64,000 nt of DNA from Butyribacter intestini (lineage in GTDB: Bacteria; Bacillota; Clostridia; Lachnospirales; Lachnospiraceae): NCBI GenBank assembly GCA_001414325.1, contig LLKB01000001.1:1291156-1355155 (forward strand). The letters are read 5' to 3'. Under the pieces are notes generated by a model that saw only the letters and a program-made list of their open reading frames with translations, was not told the DNA's origin and made no database searches. This document shows, one piece after another, positions 19,476 through 28,161 of this stretch. The position numbers were made by a program, and so were the translations under genes. Within the stretch, counting starts at the first letter, position 1; each line of letters opens with the position of its first letter.

Positions 19476-21089
19476 TTAGTAAGGTTTTATTCTTATATCT
19501 GCACCTTCTCTGACAAAAGTGCAATGCTGCGTTTCTGTATGTATAAATGATGTCATGTTTGATATTACTATCTTAACTCCGGGATATGCAATACTTTCTA
19601 CTCTTATCTTTCCTCCGTCAGAGGTTCTTCGCATCTCCTCATCAATTTTTTCATATTCTTCTGTCTCCTCCTCAACAGTATTGTCAATGACTTTGATTCT
19701 CTCTGTACCCTCTTTTATAAATTTCATCTTATCTGCCGGAAGTTTTCCCTGTGTCTTTAATCGCTTTTGCAGCAATGCGAGATTTTTTACTATCGACTCT
19801 TTTTCATCCATCAATTGGTCGATATGTTTTTCTATAATACGATATCTTTCACCTAAAGTTGTGTCCAGACCAACCTCTAATTCTGTCGGTGTCCCCATTG
19901 TAGAGCCTGCAATTTTTGTCTCAATCCTTGTCGTAGTTGCAACACTTCCACCTGCTATCAATCCTCTTTTACCACTTACTATAATGTCACTGTTTGCATC
20001 AATCTTACTGTGCATTATGGCATCTGTGTAAACAGCTCCTCCGGCTTTAACAGTTGCACTTTCAATGAAGTTTGAAATAACATCACCTTTTGCTTCCATA
20101 ACTCCTTTTCCCATGCCCTGCATACCTCTTTTCAGGACTATCTTCCCTTCTGAAATAAGTGTCGCTCCCTCTACTGCACCTTCCACTGTAATATCTCCGG
20201 CTGCCTTGACAGTATATCCGGTAATAACATTTCCTTTAACCTCTACTGCACCATCATAGTCTACATCTCCGGTTGAAGGACCTACATCACCCTCTATAAC
20301 ATATGTATCTGATACAAAAACTCTGTCCTCAACAAGCGTTACATTACCTGAAACATCCGAATACATCTTAAGACCATCTTCCGATAAATGTATATTTTTC
20401 CCATGTCTTAGTCTCTTATTTCTGACTTTTTTAGGTCTTATGATATTTCCGTAAACATCCTCTCCCGGTGTACCATAATCAATCGGAACAAGAGTAGCAA
20501 GTAACTGTCCCTCCTGTACTTTTTCTATCATGTCAAGCTTATGAAAATCTACACTTCCATCCTCACTCATCGCCGGTTTTGATGTTTTGTCAGCATCAAA
20601 TTCATATATTATCTCTGCACTTTTTCCATCTACCGGCATCTTAGCCTTGGCAATAAGTATATCCGTACAATATAGTCTGGCTCTTAATGCCATTTCAATA
20701 TTTTTGTCAATAAAACCAGATTTGATTCCACGCTGCTCTATCAGATTTTTCAATTCTGAAACCGAAAGTCTTGCCCCTTTGTCGGATGGCGGATATAACC
20801 TGATTTTTGCATAAAATCCATTTTTGTCCGTAGAAATAATTGCAAATTCTTTCTCAGGAAGATGATTTCCTTCTAAAACTTTAACTTCTACACTTCCTGT
20901 TTCGTCTGCATTCGCCTTTTCTACAAATTGTTTTACATTTCCTGTTTCTATATCTCTTAGATTTTTTTTGTCTATATAATCAAGTATATCCTCCATTGTA
21001 AGCTTTTTTCCGCCTTCAACTTCCGGATATGATTTAAGATACATCCCATCTTTTTTTTGTATAATCTGAAAAAATGCATTTCTCCTCAT
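19476..21089 (-). CDS. DUF342 (FapA-type) polymer-forming domain protein
   Basis: A 537-residue protein. The N-terminal part includes LSVSELKNLIEQRGIKSG; the central DUF342 / FapA beta-helix starts near residue 195 (VQEGQLLATLVPIDYGTPGED, GNIIRPKK) and runs through repeated short strands such as VKGNVITGYTVKAAGDI. A coiled coil (about 430-500) follows, and the protein ends FVREGADIRIKPY. Members form beta-helical scaffolds; in Clostridia they often sit beside sigD in fla operons, role unknown. The ATG at 21089 has AGAGGAG 8 bases before it. It follows sigD by 83 bases. Confidence 0.88.
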   Translation of the reverse strand: MRRNAFFQIIQKKDGMYLKSYPEVEGGKKLTMEDILDYIDKKNLRDIETGNVKQFVEKANADETGSVEVKVLEGNHLPEKEFAIISTDKNGFYAKIRLYPPSDKGARLSVSELKNLIEQRGIKSGFIDKNIEMALRARLYCTDILIAKAKMPVDGKSAEIIYEFDADKTSKPAMSEDGSVDFHKLDMIEKVQEGQLLATLVPIDYGTPGEDVYGNIIRPKKVRNKRLRHGKNIHLSEDGLKMYSDVSGNVTLVEDRVFVSDTYVIEGDVGPSTGDVDYDGAVEVKGNVITGYTVKAAGDITVEGAVEGATLISEGKIVLKRGMQGMGKGVMEAKGDVISNFIESATVKAGGAVYTDAIMHSKIDANSDIIVSGKRGLIAGGSVATTTRIETKIAGSTMGTPTELEVGLDTTLGERYRIIEKHIDQLMDEKESIVKNLALLQKRLKTQGKLPADKMKFIKEGTERIKVIDNTVEEETEEYEKIDEEMRRTSDGGKIRVESIAYPGVKIVISNMTSFIHTETQHCTFVREGADIRIKPY

Positions 21090-21172
21090 CAGCCTACTCC
21101 TCTCGATAAATCGCTTTATATATACGATAACTTCTATATACACATATAAGCACAAACTCAACATGCCTGTGC

Positions 21173-21949
21173 TTATATATTCAATATACTGAAAATACCC
21201 ATATTTTCTTTTCCAATTTTTTCTCTCATTTTTTTAAGTGCTTTTGTATGAAGCTGAGAAACCCTTGACTCTGACACACCAAGAACTTTACTAATCTCTT
21301 TTAGTGTCAGTTCTTCAAAATAATAAAACGCAATTACTTTCTGTTCATTGTCATTTAATGCTTCTATAGCCTCCGTCAATGTTCTTTTAAGTTCCTGACG
21401 GTCTATAACCTGTTCCGGACTTTCAAAACATGACTTGTTATTTCCTTCTGGTGATATATCGCTTCCCTGTTCAAGATATTCATCAAGCGAAACAAGACTT
21501 GCTATCTGTGTCTGATTTACAAGCCCCTTTAACTCTTCTACTGATATATCCATTTTTTTTGATAATTCTTCGCTGGTTGCAGCCCTTCCAAACTCTACTT
21601 CAAACTCATGCATAGCCTGCTCAAGTTTCTTTTGTTTCTGTCTGAGAGTTCTCGGAATCCAATCCATCTTTCTTATCTGATCAAGTATAGCTCCTCTTAT
21701 CCTAAGACTCGCATATGTCTCAAATTTAACACCCTTTGTAAGTTCAAATTTGTCAATAGCATCAATCAAACCAAATATTCCATAACCTACCAGATCATCA
21801 TATTCAACTGTATAACCAAGATACATAACAAGACGACCGGCAACAATTTTTACAAGTTCGGAATATTGCAATATAAGTTTTTCTCTAATCTTAGGATCTT
21901 TAGTCTGTGAGTATTCTTCCCACAAAGCTGTCTTGCCTTTTTCATCCAT
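21173..21949 (-). CDS. sigD: Flagellar/motility RNA polymerase sigma factor SigD (FliA)
   Basis: Sigma-28 family factor for late flagellar, chemotaxis and autolysin genes. The 258-residue protein shows region 2 (YDDLVGYGIFGLIDAIDKFE, then FETYASLRIRGAILDQIRKMDW), region 3, and region 4 with LTLKEISKVLGVSESRVSQLH. IRKMDWIPR is characteristic of FliA/SigD. It lies near the end of the fla/che operon, as in Bacillus, between the small membrane protein gene and the DUF342 gene. No flgM anti-sigma gene is in the window. Confidence 0.96.
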   Translation of the reverse strand: MDEKGKTALWEEYSQTKDPKIREKLILQYSELVKIVAGRLVMYLGYTVEYDDLVGYGIFGLIDAIDKFELTKGVKFETYASLRIRGAILDQIRKMDWIPRTLRQKQKKLEQAMHEFEVEFGRAATSEELSKKMDISVEELKGLVNQTQIASLVSLDEYLEQGSDISPEGNNKSCFESPEQVIDRQELKRTLTEAIEALNDNEQKVIAFYYFEELTLKEISKVLGVSESRVSQLHTKALKKMREKIGKENMGIFSILNI

Positions 21950-21984
21950 AGATATTTTCCTTCCACTGCTGTCCAGAGTCCTTA

Positions 21985-22290
21985 TTATTTATTCTGATCT
22001 TCATTGTCAGATTCAGACTCTTTATTACCTTCTGAAGGAGAATCTTCTTTTTTCTCCTCATCAATATCTTCTTCTGCCTGTTTGTCAATCTTTTTTCTTA
22101 AAACACTATTGCTGATAAGTATATTCTGTATCATTCTTTTCACAAGACAACCTACTATATAAAAAATAATAAGCGTAGCCAGTAAAAATTCTAACGAGCG
22201 CGTTACATCCACACCGTTTATAATACAGACTATTGATACTATAGCACCTGCAAGCAGTGTTATAACTTTTGGTATAATCTCTGTTTTCAC
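21985..22290 (-). CDS. Small membrane protein between cheD and sigD
   Basis: A 101-residue protein with two membrane segments (about residues 8-27 and 33-52), a short basic stretch, and a strongly acidic tail (EEDIDEEKKEDSPSEG). It starts 15 bases after the cheD stop with GGGGGATTATC before the ATG. No family is recognised. The location in a tight operon between cheD and sigD and a clear ribosome binding site argue that it is a real gene; its role is unknown. Confidence 0.72.
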   Translation of the reverse strand: MKTEIIPKVITLLAGAIVSIVCIINGVDVTRSLEFLLATLIIFYIVGCLVKRMIQNILISNSVLRKKIDKQAEEDIDEEKKEDSPSEGNKESESDNEDQNK

Positions 22291-22305
22291 AAGATAATCC
22301 CCCCA

Positions 22306-22791
22306 TTAAATAGTCTTTACGAGTTTTCCGACAGACTTAATTATAAAATCTCCTGTCTCCGGATAAAATTCTACCGTACGACCATAATTTAAACCTGTAT
22401 CCTCAGCAAGTATGCGAATGCCTAATTTTTTTAATTTATCCTTAACAGCCTCCACATTTCTTTCACCTACTCTAAGCATATCATTACTGGAACTAAACGC
22501 AAACATCTGTGCACCTCCTGCAATTTTAGCAGTAAGTGAAGATTTTTTTGCACCTTCCTTTTCTAACAATTCTATCAGATAATCAATTCCTGTATCTGCA
22601 AACTTTGCCCTATTCTGATTTTGTCTGACTTTCGTACTGTCAGGAAGCATAACATGCACTAACCCGGCTGTTTTTGTGTTTTTGTCATATAAAGCAACAC
22701 CAACACATGAACCTAATCCCAATGTTGTTATTGCATCTGGTGAATGACATATATTTAAATCTGCCATTCCAACCTTAACCATTTTTGCCAT
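22306..22791 (-). CDS. cheD: Chemoreceptor glutamine deamidase CheD
   Basis: CheD deamidates glutamines on chemoreceptors and binds CheC to stimulate its phosphatase activity. The 161-residue protein has the papain-like active-site region TTLGLGSCVGVALYD with the catalytic Cys (near residue 29) and AGLVHVMLPDS with the catalytic His (near 46), then KIAGGAQMF. The length is normal. It is directly behind cheC, as in Bacillus. Confidence 0.95.
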   Translation of the reverse strand: MAKMVKVGMADLNICHSPDAITTLGLGSCVGVALYDKNTKTAGLVHVMLPDSTKVRQNQNRAKFADTGIDYLIELLEKEGAKKSSLTAKIAGGAQMFAFSSSNDMLRVGERNVEAVKDKLKKLGIRILAEDTGLNYGRTVEFYPETGDFIIKSVGKLVKTI

Positions 22792-22801
22792 TATCCATCA
22801 C

Positions 22802-23425
22802 CTATAACCCTAACGATGTCAAAATTCGTCCATATGATTCTAATGTAGGTATTAATATGAAATAACCACTGATATCTACATCCAAATCCTTAAACTTCGA
22901 TTCTATTAATAACGCTTTATCTCCAAGTTTTCCAAATTCAATAGCCGGGACACTAAGGATTGCCCCTGCCATATCCACTGCAAGATAAGGAACCGAAGAT
23001 GTTATTTTCATATTTGTTAATTCTGAAATTGATGATAAATATGCTCCTGCAATAATGTTGCCGATTTCCATCAGAGCCGACTGTTCCATCTCTGAAAAAT
23101 CTCCCTTGTTTTCACCTGAAACACACCCCATCAACTGGTCTACAAGAAGATGTGCAGCAGAACTTTCCAGCACAAACAGCATCATTCCGTCTACATCACC
23201 TTCTAAAGACAATAATATACCTGCAACCAGTGTTTCTGCTCCGCCAACAATCTCCGCCAGCTCTGAAAAACCAAGCAAATCCACTTTTGGGACACGCATA
23301 TCAATACGAGCGTTTATGAGCTGGGACAATGCTGTTGTTGCATTGCCCGCTCCAATATTTCCAATTTCAGTGAGAACATCAAATTCAATTTCTTTTCCCT
23401 CTGAATTATTATTGTTTTCCTGCAC
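22802..23425 (-). CDS. cheC: CheY-P phosphatase CheC
   Basis: CheC dephosphorylates CheY-P and links adaptation to CheD. The 207-residue protein has two pseudo-symmetric active-site helices: LTEIGNIGAGNATTALSQL (near residue 15) and ALMEIGNIIAGAYLSSISEL (near 113), each with the E..N pair needed for activity, so both sites look intact. It lies between cheW and cheD. Confidence 0.95.
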   Translation of the reverse strand: MQENNNNSEGKEIEFDVLTEIGNIGAGNATTALSQLINARIDMRVPKVDLLGFSELAEIVGGAETLVAGILLSLEGDVDGMMLFVLESSAAHLLVDQLMGCVSGENKGDFSEMEQSALMEIGNIIAGAYLSSISELTNMKITSSVPYLAVDMAGAILSVPAIEFGKLGDKALLIESKFKDLDVDISGYFILIPTLESYGRILTSLGL

Positions 23426-23445
23426 TTAATTTCACCTCTGCGATT

Positions 23446-23925
23446 TTAAATAATCTCTTTTTCAATTATTACTGATGCAATATTAAGCAAAGAAATCAAT
23501 CCATCTCCATGCTTTCCTATTCCACTAAGATACTGCACCATAGAATCTGATGCATCTGAAACGGTTGGCTTCTCTATTGAATCTTCACTTAATGTCACAA
23601 CTTCCTTTACCTCATCAACAATAATCCCGATAGCAGATTGAGGTTCAAGCTTTATTATGATTATGCGTGTTGTGTTAGTGTATTCATCTGGTTCAAGTCC
23701 AAATTTTAATCTAAGACTCATAACCGGTATGATTTCACCACGAAGGTTAATAACACCTTTAAAGTAAGGCTGAGCCTTTGGAATTCTTGTAATACGCTGA
23801 TTCCTTACAATGTTGTCAACATATTTTATATCTATACCATACTGCTCTGTTCCTATCCTAACTACTATATACTGCTTGCCATCACTTGCAGTTTCTATAT
23901 TCTGTACATCATTCATATCTTCCAT
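23446..23925 (-). CDS. cheW: Chemotaxis coupling protein CheW
   Basis: The adaptor joins CheA to chemoreceptor arrays. The 159-residue protein is a single CheW domain: YIVVRIGTEQYGIDIKYVDN, ITRIPKAQPYFKGVINLRGE and PVMSLRLKFG. AGGGAGGG precedes the ATG. It follows cheA by 13 bases. Confidence 0.96.
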   Translation of the reverse strand: MEDMNDVQNIETASDGKQYIVVRIGTEQYGIDIKYVDNIVRNQRITRIPKAQPYFKGVINLRGEIIPVMSLRLKFGLEPDEYTNTTRIIIIKLEPQSAIGIIVDEVKEVVTLSEDSIEKPTVSDASDSMVQYLSGIGKHGDGLISLLNIASVIIEKEII

Positions 23926-23938
23926 TGTCAGACCCTCC

Positions 23939-26071
23939 CTATACCAAAGAATTTACTTCAAGAATCAATGCTATTTCACCGTCTCCAAGGATAGTTGCAC
24001 CACCGATCATCTTACTACAGTTAATGTAATTGCCGATTGACTTAATAACAATCTCCTGCTGTCCGATAAGATTATCTACAACAAGTCCTGCAAGCTTGTC
24101 GCCTTTCTTTACGATTACAACCGTAAGATTTTCTGAATCATTTTCAACCGGTTCTACATCAAGTATCTGGTCAAGTCTGATAAGCGGAATAACCGTACCA
24201 CGAAGATTGATAACTTCCTTAGTCTGCACATATTTTACATCTGAGATAAGGACATCTTCTATAGTCTGGATATTTCCGAGAGGAATAGCGTATTTTTCAG
24301 TACCAAGTTCTACCATGAGAGCCTGAATAATTGCGAGAGTAAGAGGAAGTCTGATAATAAAGCTGCTTCCCTCTCCAAGCACTGATTTACATTCTATGTT
24401 TCCACCAAGTTCCTCGATCTTTGTCTTTACGACATCAAGACCTACACCACGACCTGATACATCAGTAATTTTTTCTGCTGTTGAAAAACTTGGTCTGAAC
24501 AGAAGGTCGATAACCTCTTTGTCAGTCATATTTTCAGCCTGCTCAGGTGTTATTGTTCCTGAACTTATTGCCTTATTTTTAACTTTTTCGATATTGATTC
24601 CGCCGCCATCGTCACGCACTTCAATGTTTACATTATTTCCATCCTGATATGCATCAAGATATATATTTCCAACTTCTTCCTTACCTAATGCCACACGCTC
24701 TTCATTTGATTCAAGACCATGATCAGCGGCATTGCGAAGAAGATGCTGAAGTGGATCTCCAATTTCATCTATAACAGTTCTGTCAAGCTCTGTCTCCTCA
24801 CCTGTCATATGAAGTGTCATCTTCTTGTTGAGTTTTTTCGTCAAATCTCGAATCATTCTAGGAAATCTGCTAAACACACTCTCAATAGGTACCATCCTGA
24901 CTTTCATAACTGACTCATGAAGATTTGTAGTCACACTTTCAAGATATTCTATCTGTTCATTAAATCCTGTGTCATTTCTGGTATCACTCTCAGACGAACT
25001 TATTGAAACAAGTCCATTTTTTGCAATGATAAGCTCGCTAACGAGATTCATAAGTACATCAAGCTTTTCTATATCTACGCGGACTGTTCTTCCTACAGCC
25101 GGCTTTGCGGCTTTCTTTGCTGTAGCAGTTGTCTTTTTATTCTTTGCCGGAGCCGCCTCAGCTTTTGTAGCAGCTTTTGCAGCATTGTTTTCGCTGCTCT
25201 TTGCAGCTTTTGCAGCTTTTTCCTCTTCTTCTTTTTTCTCTTTTTCCTCCTGTGCTGCCTGTTTTGCCGACTCGTCAAGTTTTATCTCAAATGGTCCTAC
25301 TACTGCGTTTTTCACTTCAGAAACATTTTCAATGGCAGCCTTAACAGTTTCAAGACTCTCTTTTGTGAAATAGACAAGACTGAAATCAAAATCAAATTTT
25401 TCATCCTCAATATCCTGCACATTTGGCACTGCCTTTATAACTTCACCTAATTCTTCAAGTGCCTTGAATACAAGAAATGCCCTTGCGGCCTTCAATATAC
25501 ATGATTCCTGAAGATATACCGTAATACCAAAAATATTCTGATTCTGACTTTTTGCCTTATCAAATGTATTTCTCTCAAAATCAGATATTTGAATAGAATC
25601 ATACTTAGCACCCTGGATATCTTCTGTCTTTTCTTTCTCCTCTGCCGGTTTAGTTTCTGCCGGTTTTGATGCTGTGCTCTTTCCTGTAGCATTCTCAGCA
25701 ATGGAGTTTAAAGCATTGATTATTTCTTCATTATCCTCTGTTCCTTCATCAGCAGTATTTATAATATTATTTAAATATGCATCTAAAGCATCAAGTCCTC
25801 TGAACAATACATCAACAAGTTCCGGCTTGACTTTCATGTTTCCGCTTCTGATTTCCTGAAAAACATTTTCCATGTCATGCGTAAGACGCTGCATACGCTT
25901 ATATCCCATGGTTCCTGCCATTCCTTTCAAAGAATGTGCTGCTCTGAATATCTCATTAATCGTATCAGTGTTTTCAGGTTCCTGTTCAAGTATCATCAAC
26001 TGATCACTTAAAGTCTGTAAATGTTCTTTTGTTTCATCAATAAAAATTTCAAGATACTGGCTTACATCCAT
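23939..26071 (-). CDS. cheA: Chemotaxis histidine kinase CheA
   Basis: CheA autophosphorylates on the P1 histidine and passes phosphate to CheY and CheB. The 710-residue protein runs P1 (AAHSLKGMAGTMGYKRM, phospho-His near residue 47), P2, a very Lys/Ala/Glu-rich linker (about 270-330), P3, the P4 kinase domain (LLRNAADHGLE, VRDDGGGIN, GRGVGLDVV) and a P5 CheW-like domain. All kinase boxes look intact. The ATG at 26071 is preferred: GGGGGTG lies 7 bases upstream and the gene then starts one base after the cheB stop codon. Confidence 0.97.
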   Translation of the reverse strand: MDVSQYLEIFIDETKEHLQTLSDQLMILEQEPENTDTINEIFRAAHSLKGMAGTMGYKRMQRLTHDMENVFQEIRSGNMKVKPELVDVLFRGLDALDAYLNNIINTADEGTEDNEEIINALNSIAENATGKSTASKPAETKPAEEKEKTEDIQGAKYDSIQISDFERNTFDKAKSQNQNIFGITVYLQESCILKAARAFLVFKALEELGEVIKAVPNVQDIEDEKFDFDFSLVYFTKESLETVKAAIENVSEVKNAVVGPFEIKLDESAKQAAQEEKEKKEEEEKAAKAAKSSENNAAKAATKAEAAPAKNKKTTATAKKAAKPAVGRTVRVDIEKLDVLMNLVSELIIAKNGLVSISSSESDTRNDTGFNEQIEYLESVTTNLHESVMKVRMVPIESVFSRFPRMIRDLTKKLNKKMTLHMTGEETELDRTVIDEIGDPLQHLLRNAADHGLESNEERVALGKEEVGNIYLDAYQDGNNVNIEVRDDGGGINIEKVKNKAISSGTITPEQAENMTDKEVIDLLFRPSFSTAEKITDVSGRGVGLDVVKTKIEELGGNIECKSVLGEGSSFIIRLPLTLAIIQALMVELGTEKYAIPLGNIQTIEDVLISDVKYVQTKEVINLRGTVIPLIRLDQILDVEPVENDSENLTVVIVKKGDKLAGLVVDNLIGQQEIVIKSIGNYINCSKMIGGATILGDGEIALILEVNSLV

Positions 26072-26072
26072 T

Positions 26073-27188
26073 TTATCGCACCCCCACATGTCTTGTTATC
26101 GCATCAGCTATCTGCTTTAATGGCAACACCTCATCAACTAATCCTGACTCTGCGATTGCCTTAGGCATACCGTAAACCGTACAAGTTTCTTCATCCTGAC
26201 CGATAACGTAAATTTTGTTGGTTTTATTTAACTGTACTATTCCCTGAGTGCCGTCGGCTCCCATACCCGTCATAACAACACATATCACTTCATCAAAATC
26301 CATATCCATAAGTGACTCATACATTATATCCGCACATGGTTTCAAGCCGTTTCTGGCTGCCTCAACTGTTACTGACAATGTGTATGTCCCAGCAGCAGCT
26401 CTTTTAAGTCTCATCTGTGAACCGCCTTTGGCAATATACACTGTGCCATTTTGAAGAATGTCTCCATCTGCTGCTTCCTTAACATTAATCCTGCTTAATT
26501 CATTCAGTCTTTTGCTAAGTGATGCCGTAAATCCCTCCGGCATATGCTGCACCAGCAGTACGGCTGCATCAAGATTTTTAGGAAGGAATGGAATAACATA
26601 CTGTAGAGCTCTGGGACCACCGGTAGAGCACGCCAATGCCACAAGCTTCTTCCTGTACTTTACACCTGGAACAGATGCCGATGCTTTACGGTTTTTAGTT
26701 CCACCTGTCTTTATAACCGGAGTCTGCTTTCTGCCGCCTACCATGTTCTTAACTTCTTCTGCAGCTTTTTGAACTATGTATGTGATTGAAACATTACATG
26801 CCGCATAAATCATACTTATAAGTCTGTTTGAAAATTCAGAACCCTTTGCTTCAGCAAGGCTGTCCGGTTTTGTGACAAAGTCGAATGCACCAAGTTCCAA
26901 TGCTTCAATAGTCTCCTTTGCACCCTCCTTTGCGATTGTGCTTACAATAATAACATTTTGTTTTATCCCTTTTCTGTTCATGGTCTTTAAAAACTCAATG
27001 CCATTCATCTTTGGCATATTTATATCTAAAATGATACAATCAAATCTCTGCCCTGACTCAAGCATATTTATAGCTTCAAGACCATTTGTAGCAGTTCGCT
27101 CACTATGCAATTCTTCATCTGAATTTATTATATCAGATATTATCCTTCTCATAAGTGCAGAGTCATCTATAATCAATATATTTTTCAA
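26073..27188 (-). CDS. cheB: Chemotaxis response regulator / protein-glutamate methylesterase CheB
   Basis: Removes methyl groups from receptors when phosphorylated. The 371-residue protein has an N-terminal receiver domain (LIIDDSALMRRI; phosphoacceptor Asp in CIILDINMPKMNG) and a C-terminal methylesterase with the catalytic triad motifs LACSTGGPRALQ (Ser), VQHMPEGFT (His) and VMTGMGADGTQG (Asp). No cheR methyltransferase lies in this window, although both are needed for adaptation. Confidence 0.96.
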   Translation of the reverse strand: MKNILIIDDSALMRRIISDIINSDEELHSERTATNGLEAINMLESGQRFDCIILDINMPKMNGIEFLKTMNRKGIKQNVIIVSTIAKEGAKETIEALELGAFDFVTKPDSLAEAKGSEFSNRLISMIYAACNVSITYIVQKAAEEVKNMVGGRKQTPVIKTGGTKNRKASASVPGVKYRKKLVALACSTGGPRALQYVIPFLPKNLDAAVLLVQHMPEGFTASLSKRLNELSRINVKEAADGDILQNGTVYIAKGGSQMRLKRAAAGTYTLSVTVEAARNGLKPCADIMYESLMDMDFDEVICVVMTGMGADGTQGIVQLNKTNKIYVIGQDEETCTVYGMPKAIAESGLVDEVLPLKQIADAITRHVGVR

Positions 27189-27279
27189 TATTTTCCGCCT
27201 CCATTCTGAACTTAAGATTCATTTATGGCTATCTTCACTTATATCTATACTTCAAAAACCATATGAAACTACAATGTTC

Positions 27280-28161
27280 CTATTTATTTCTATTTCTAAA
27301 CATTTTTGAAAACAAACCTGACAAACCTCCCAATGTCTGTCTCTGATTCTCCGGCTCAACATTAGCAAGTTTTTCTGCCATTGCCTTAATGGATTTAGAT
27401 GCCGGAGTATTCGGATATGCGACTGAGACCGGCTGTTGTTTCATCACAGCTTTTGTCAAATTTACATCAAAAGGAACTGAGCCCAGATACTCCATATTCA
27501 TATGTAAAAATTTAGTGACAACCGAGTTCAGTTTATTATAAAGTTCTTCTCCATCTGACATACTCAGCGTTCTGTTTCCGATCATCTTTATTTTTATATT
27601 ATCATTACTGTAACCCGGAGCTTTATTTATAGTTTTTAACAATGCATATGCATCTGTTATAGATGTAGGTTCCGGAGTTGTGACAAGTAATACCTCTGAA
27701 CTTGCAAGTACCATGTCAATTACCGCATCTGATATTCCTGCACCGGTATCTATTATAATTACATCCGCTATAGAATCAAGCTCATACATCATATTTACTA
27801 TACCTGAAATCTGGTCTTTAGACAAGTTTGACAACTCTTTAATTCCGGAACCCCCTGATATAAATCCTATATTTTCAGGGCCACGGCAGATTATATCCTT
27901 TATGCCTTTCCTACCGTATATCATATCTGCCATATTGTATCTCGGTCTTGTTCCAAGCATAACTTCAACATTGGCAAGTCCAAAATCAGCGTCGAGTATC
28001 ACAACCTTTTTCCCAAGTCTGCCAAGCTGTATTGCCATATTGACAGACATATTTGATTTACCGACACCACCTTTTCCGCTTGTTACTGTTATAACTCTTG
28101 CAAGATGCTGCTGCATATTCTGTTGTTTTATTATATTTCTAAGCTGCTGTGCCTGATCCAT
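27280..28161 (-). CDS. flhG: Flagellar number regulator FlhG (MinD/ParA ATPase)
   Basis: FlhG works with FlhF and the C-ring proteins FliM/FliY to set flagellar number and pattern. The 293-residue protein has a deviant Walker A TSGKGGVGKSNMSVNMA (near residue 27), DADFGLANVEVMLG, and DVIIIDTGAGIS. The N-terminal AQQLRNIIKQQN resembles the DQAxxLR motif that stimulates FlhF. The ATG overlaps the flhF stop by one base (TGATG), with GGAGG inside flhF, so translation is coupled. Confidence 0.95.
   Translation of the reverse strand: MDQAQQLRNIIKQQNMQQHLARVITVTSGKGGVGKSNMSVNMAIQLGRLGKKVVILDADFGLANVEVMLGTRPRYNMADMIYGRKGIKDIICRGPENIGFISGGSGIKELSNLSKDQISGIVNMMYELDSIADVIIIDTGAGISDAVIDMVLASSEVLLVTTPEPTSITDAYALLKTINKAPGYSNDNIKIKMIGNRTLSMSDGEELYNKLNSVVTKFLHMNMEYLGSVPFDVNLTKAVMKQQPVSVAYPNTPASKSIKAMAEKLANVEPENQRQTLGGLSGLFSKMFRNRNK

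Noticed and set aside
25078-25270. Repetitive DNA in cheA as a mobile element
   Set aside because: It encodes the Lys/Ala/Glu-rich linker between CheA domains, common in the family, and stays in frame.
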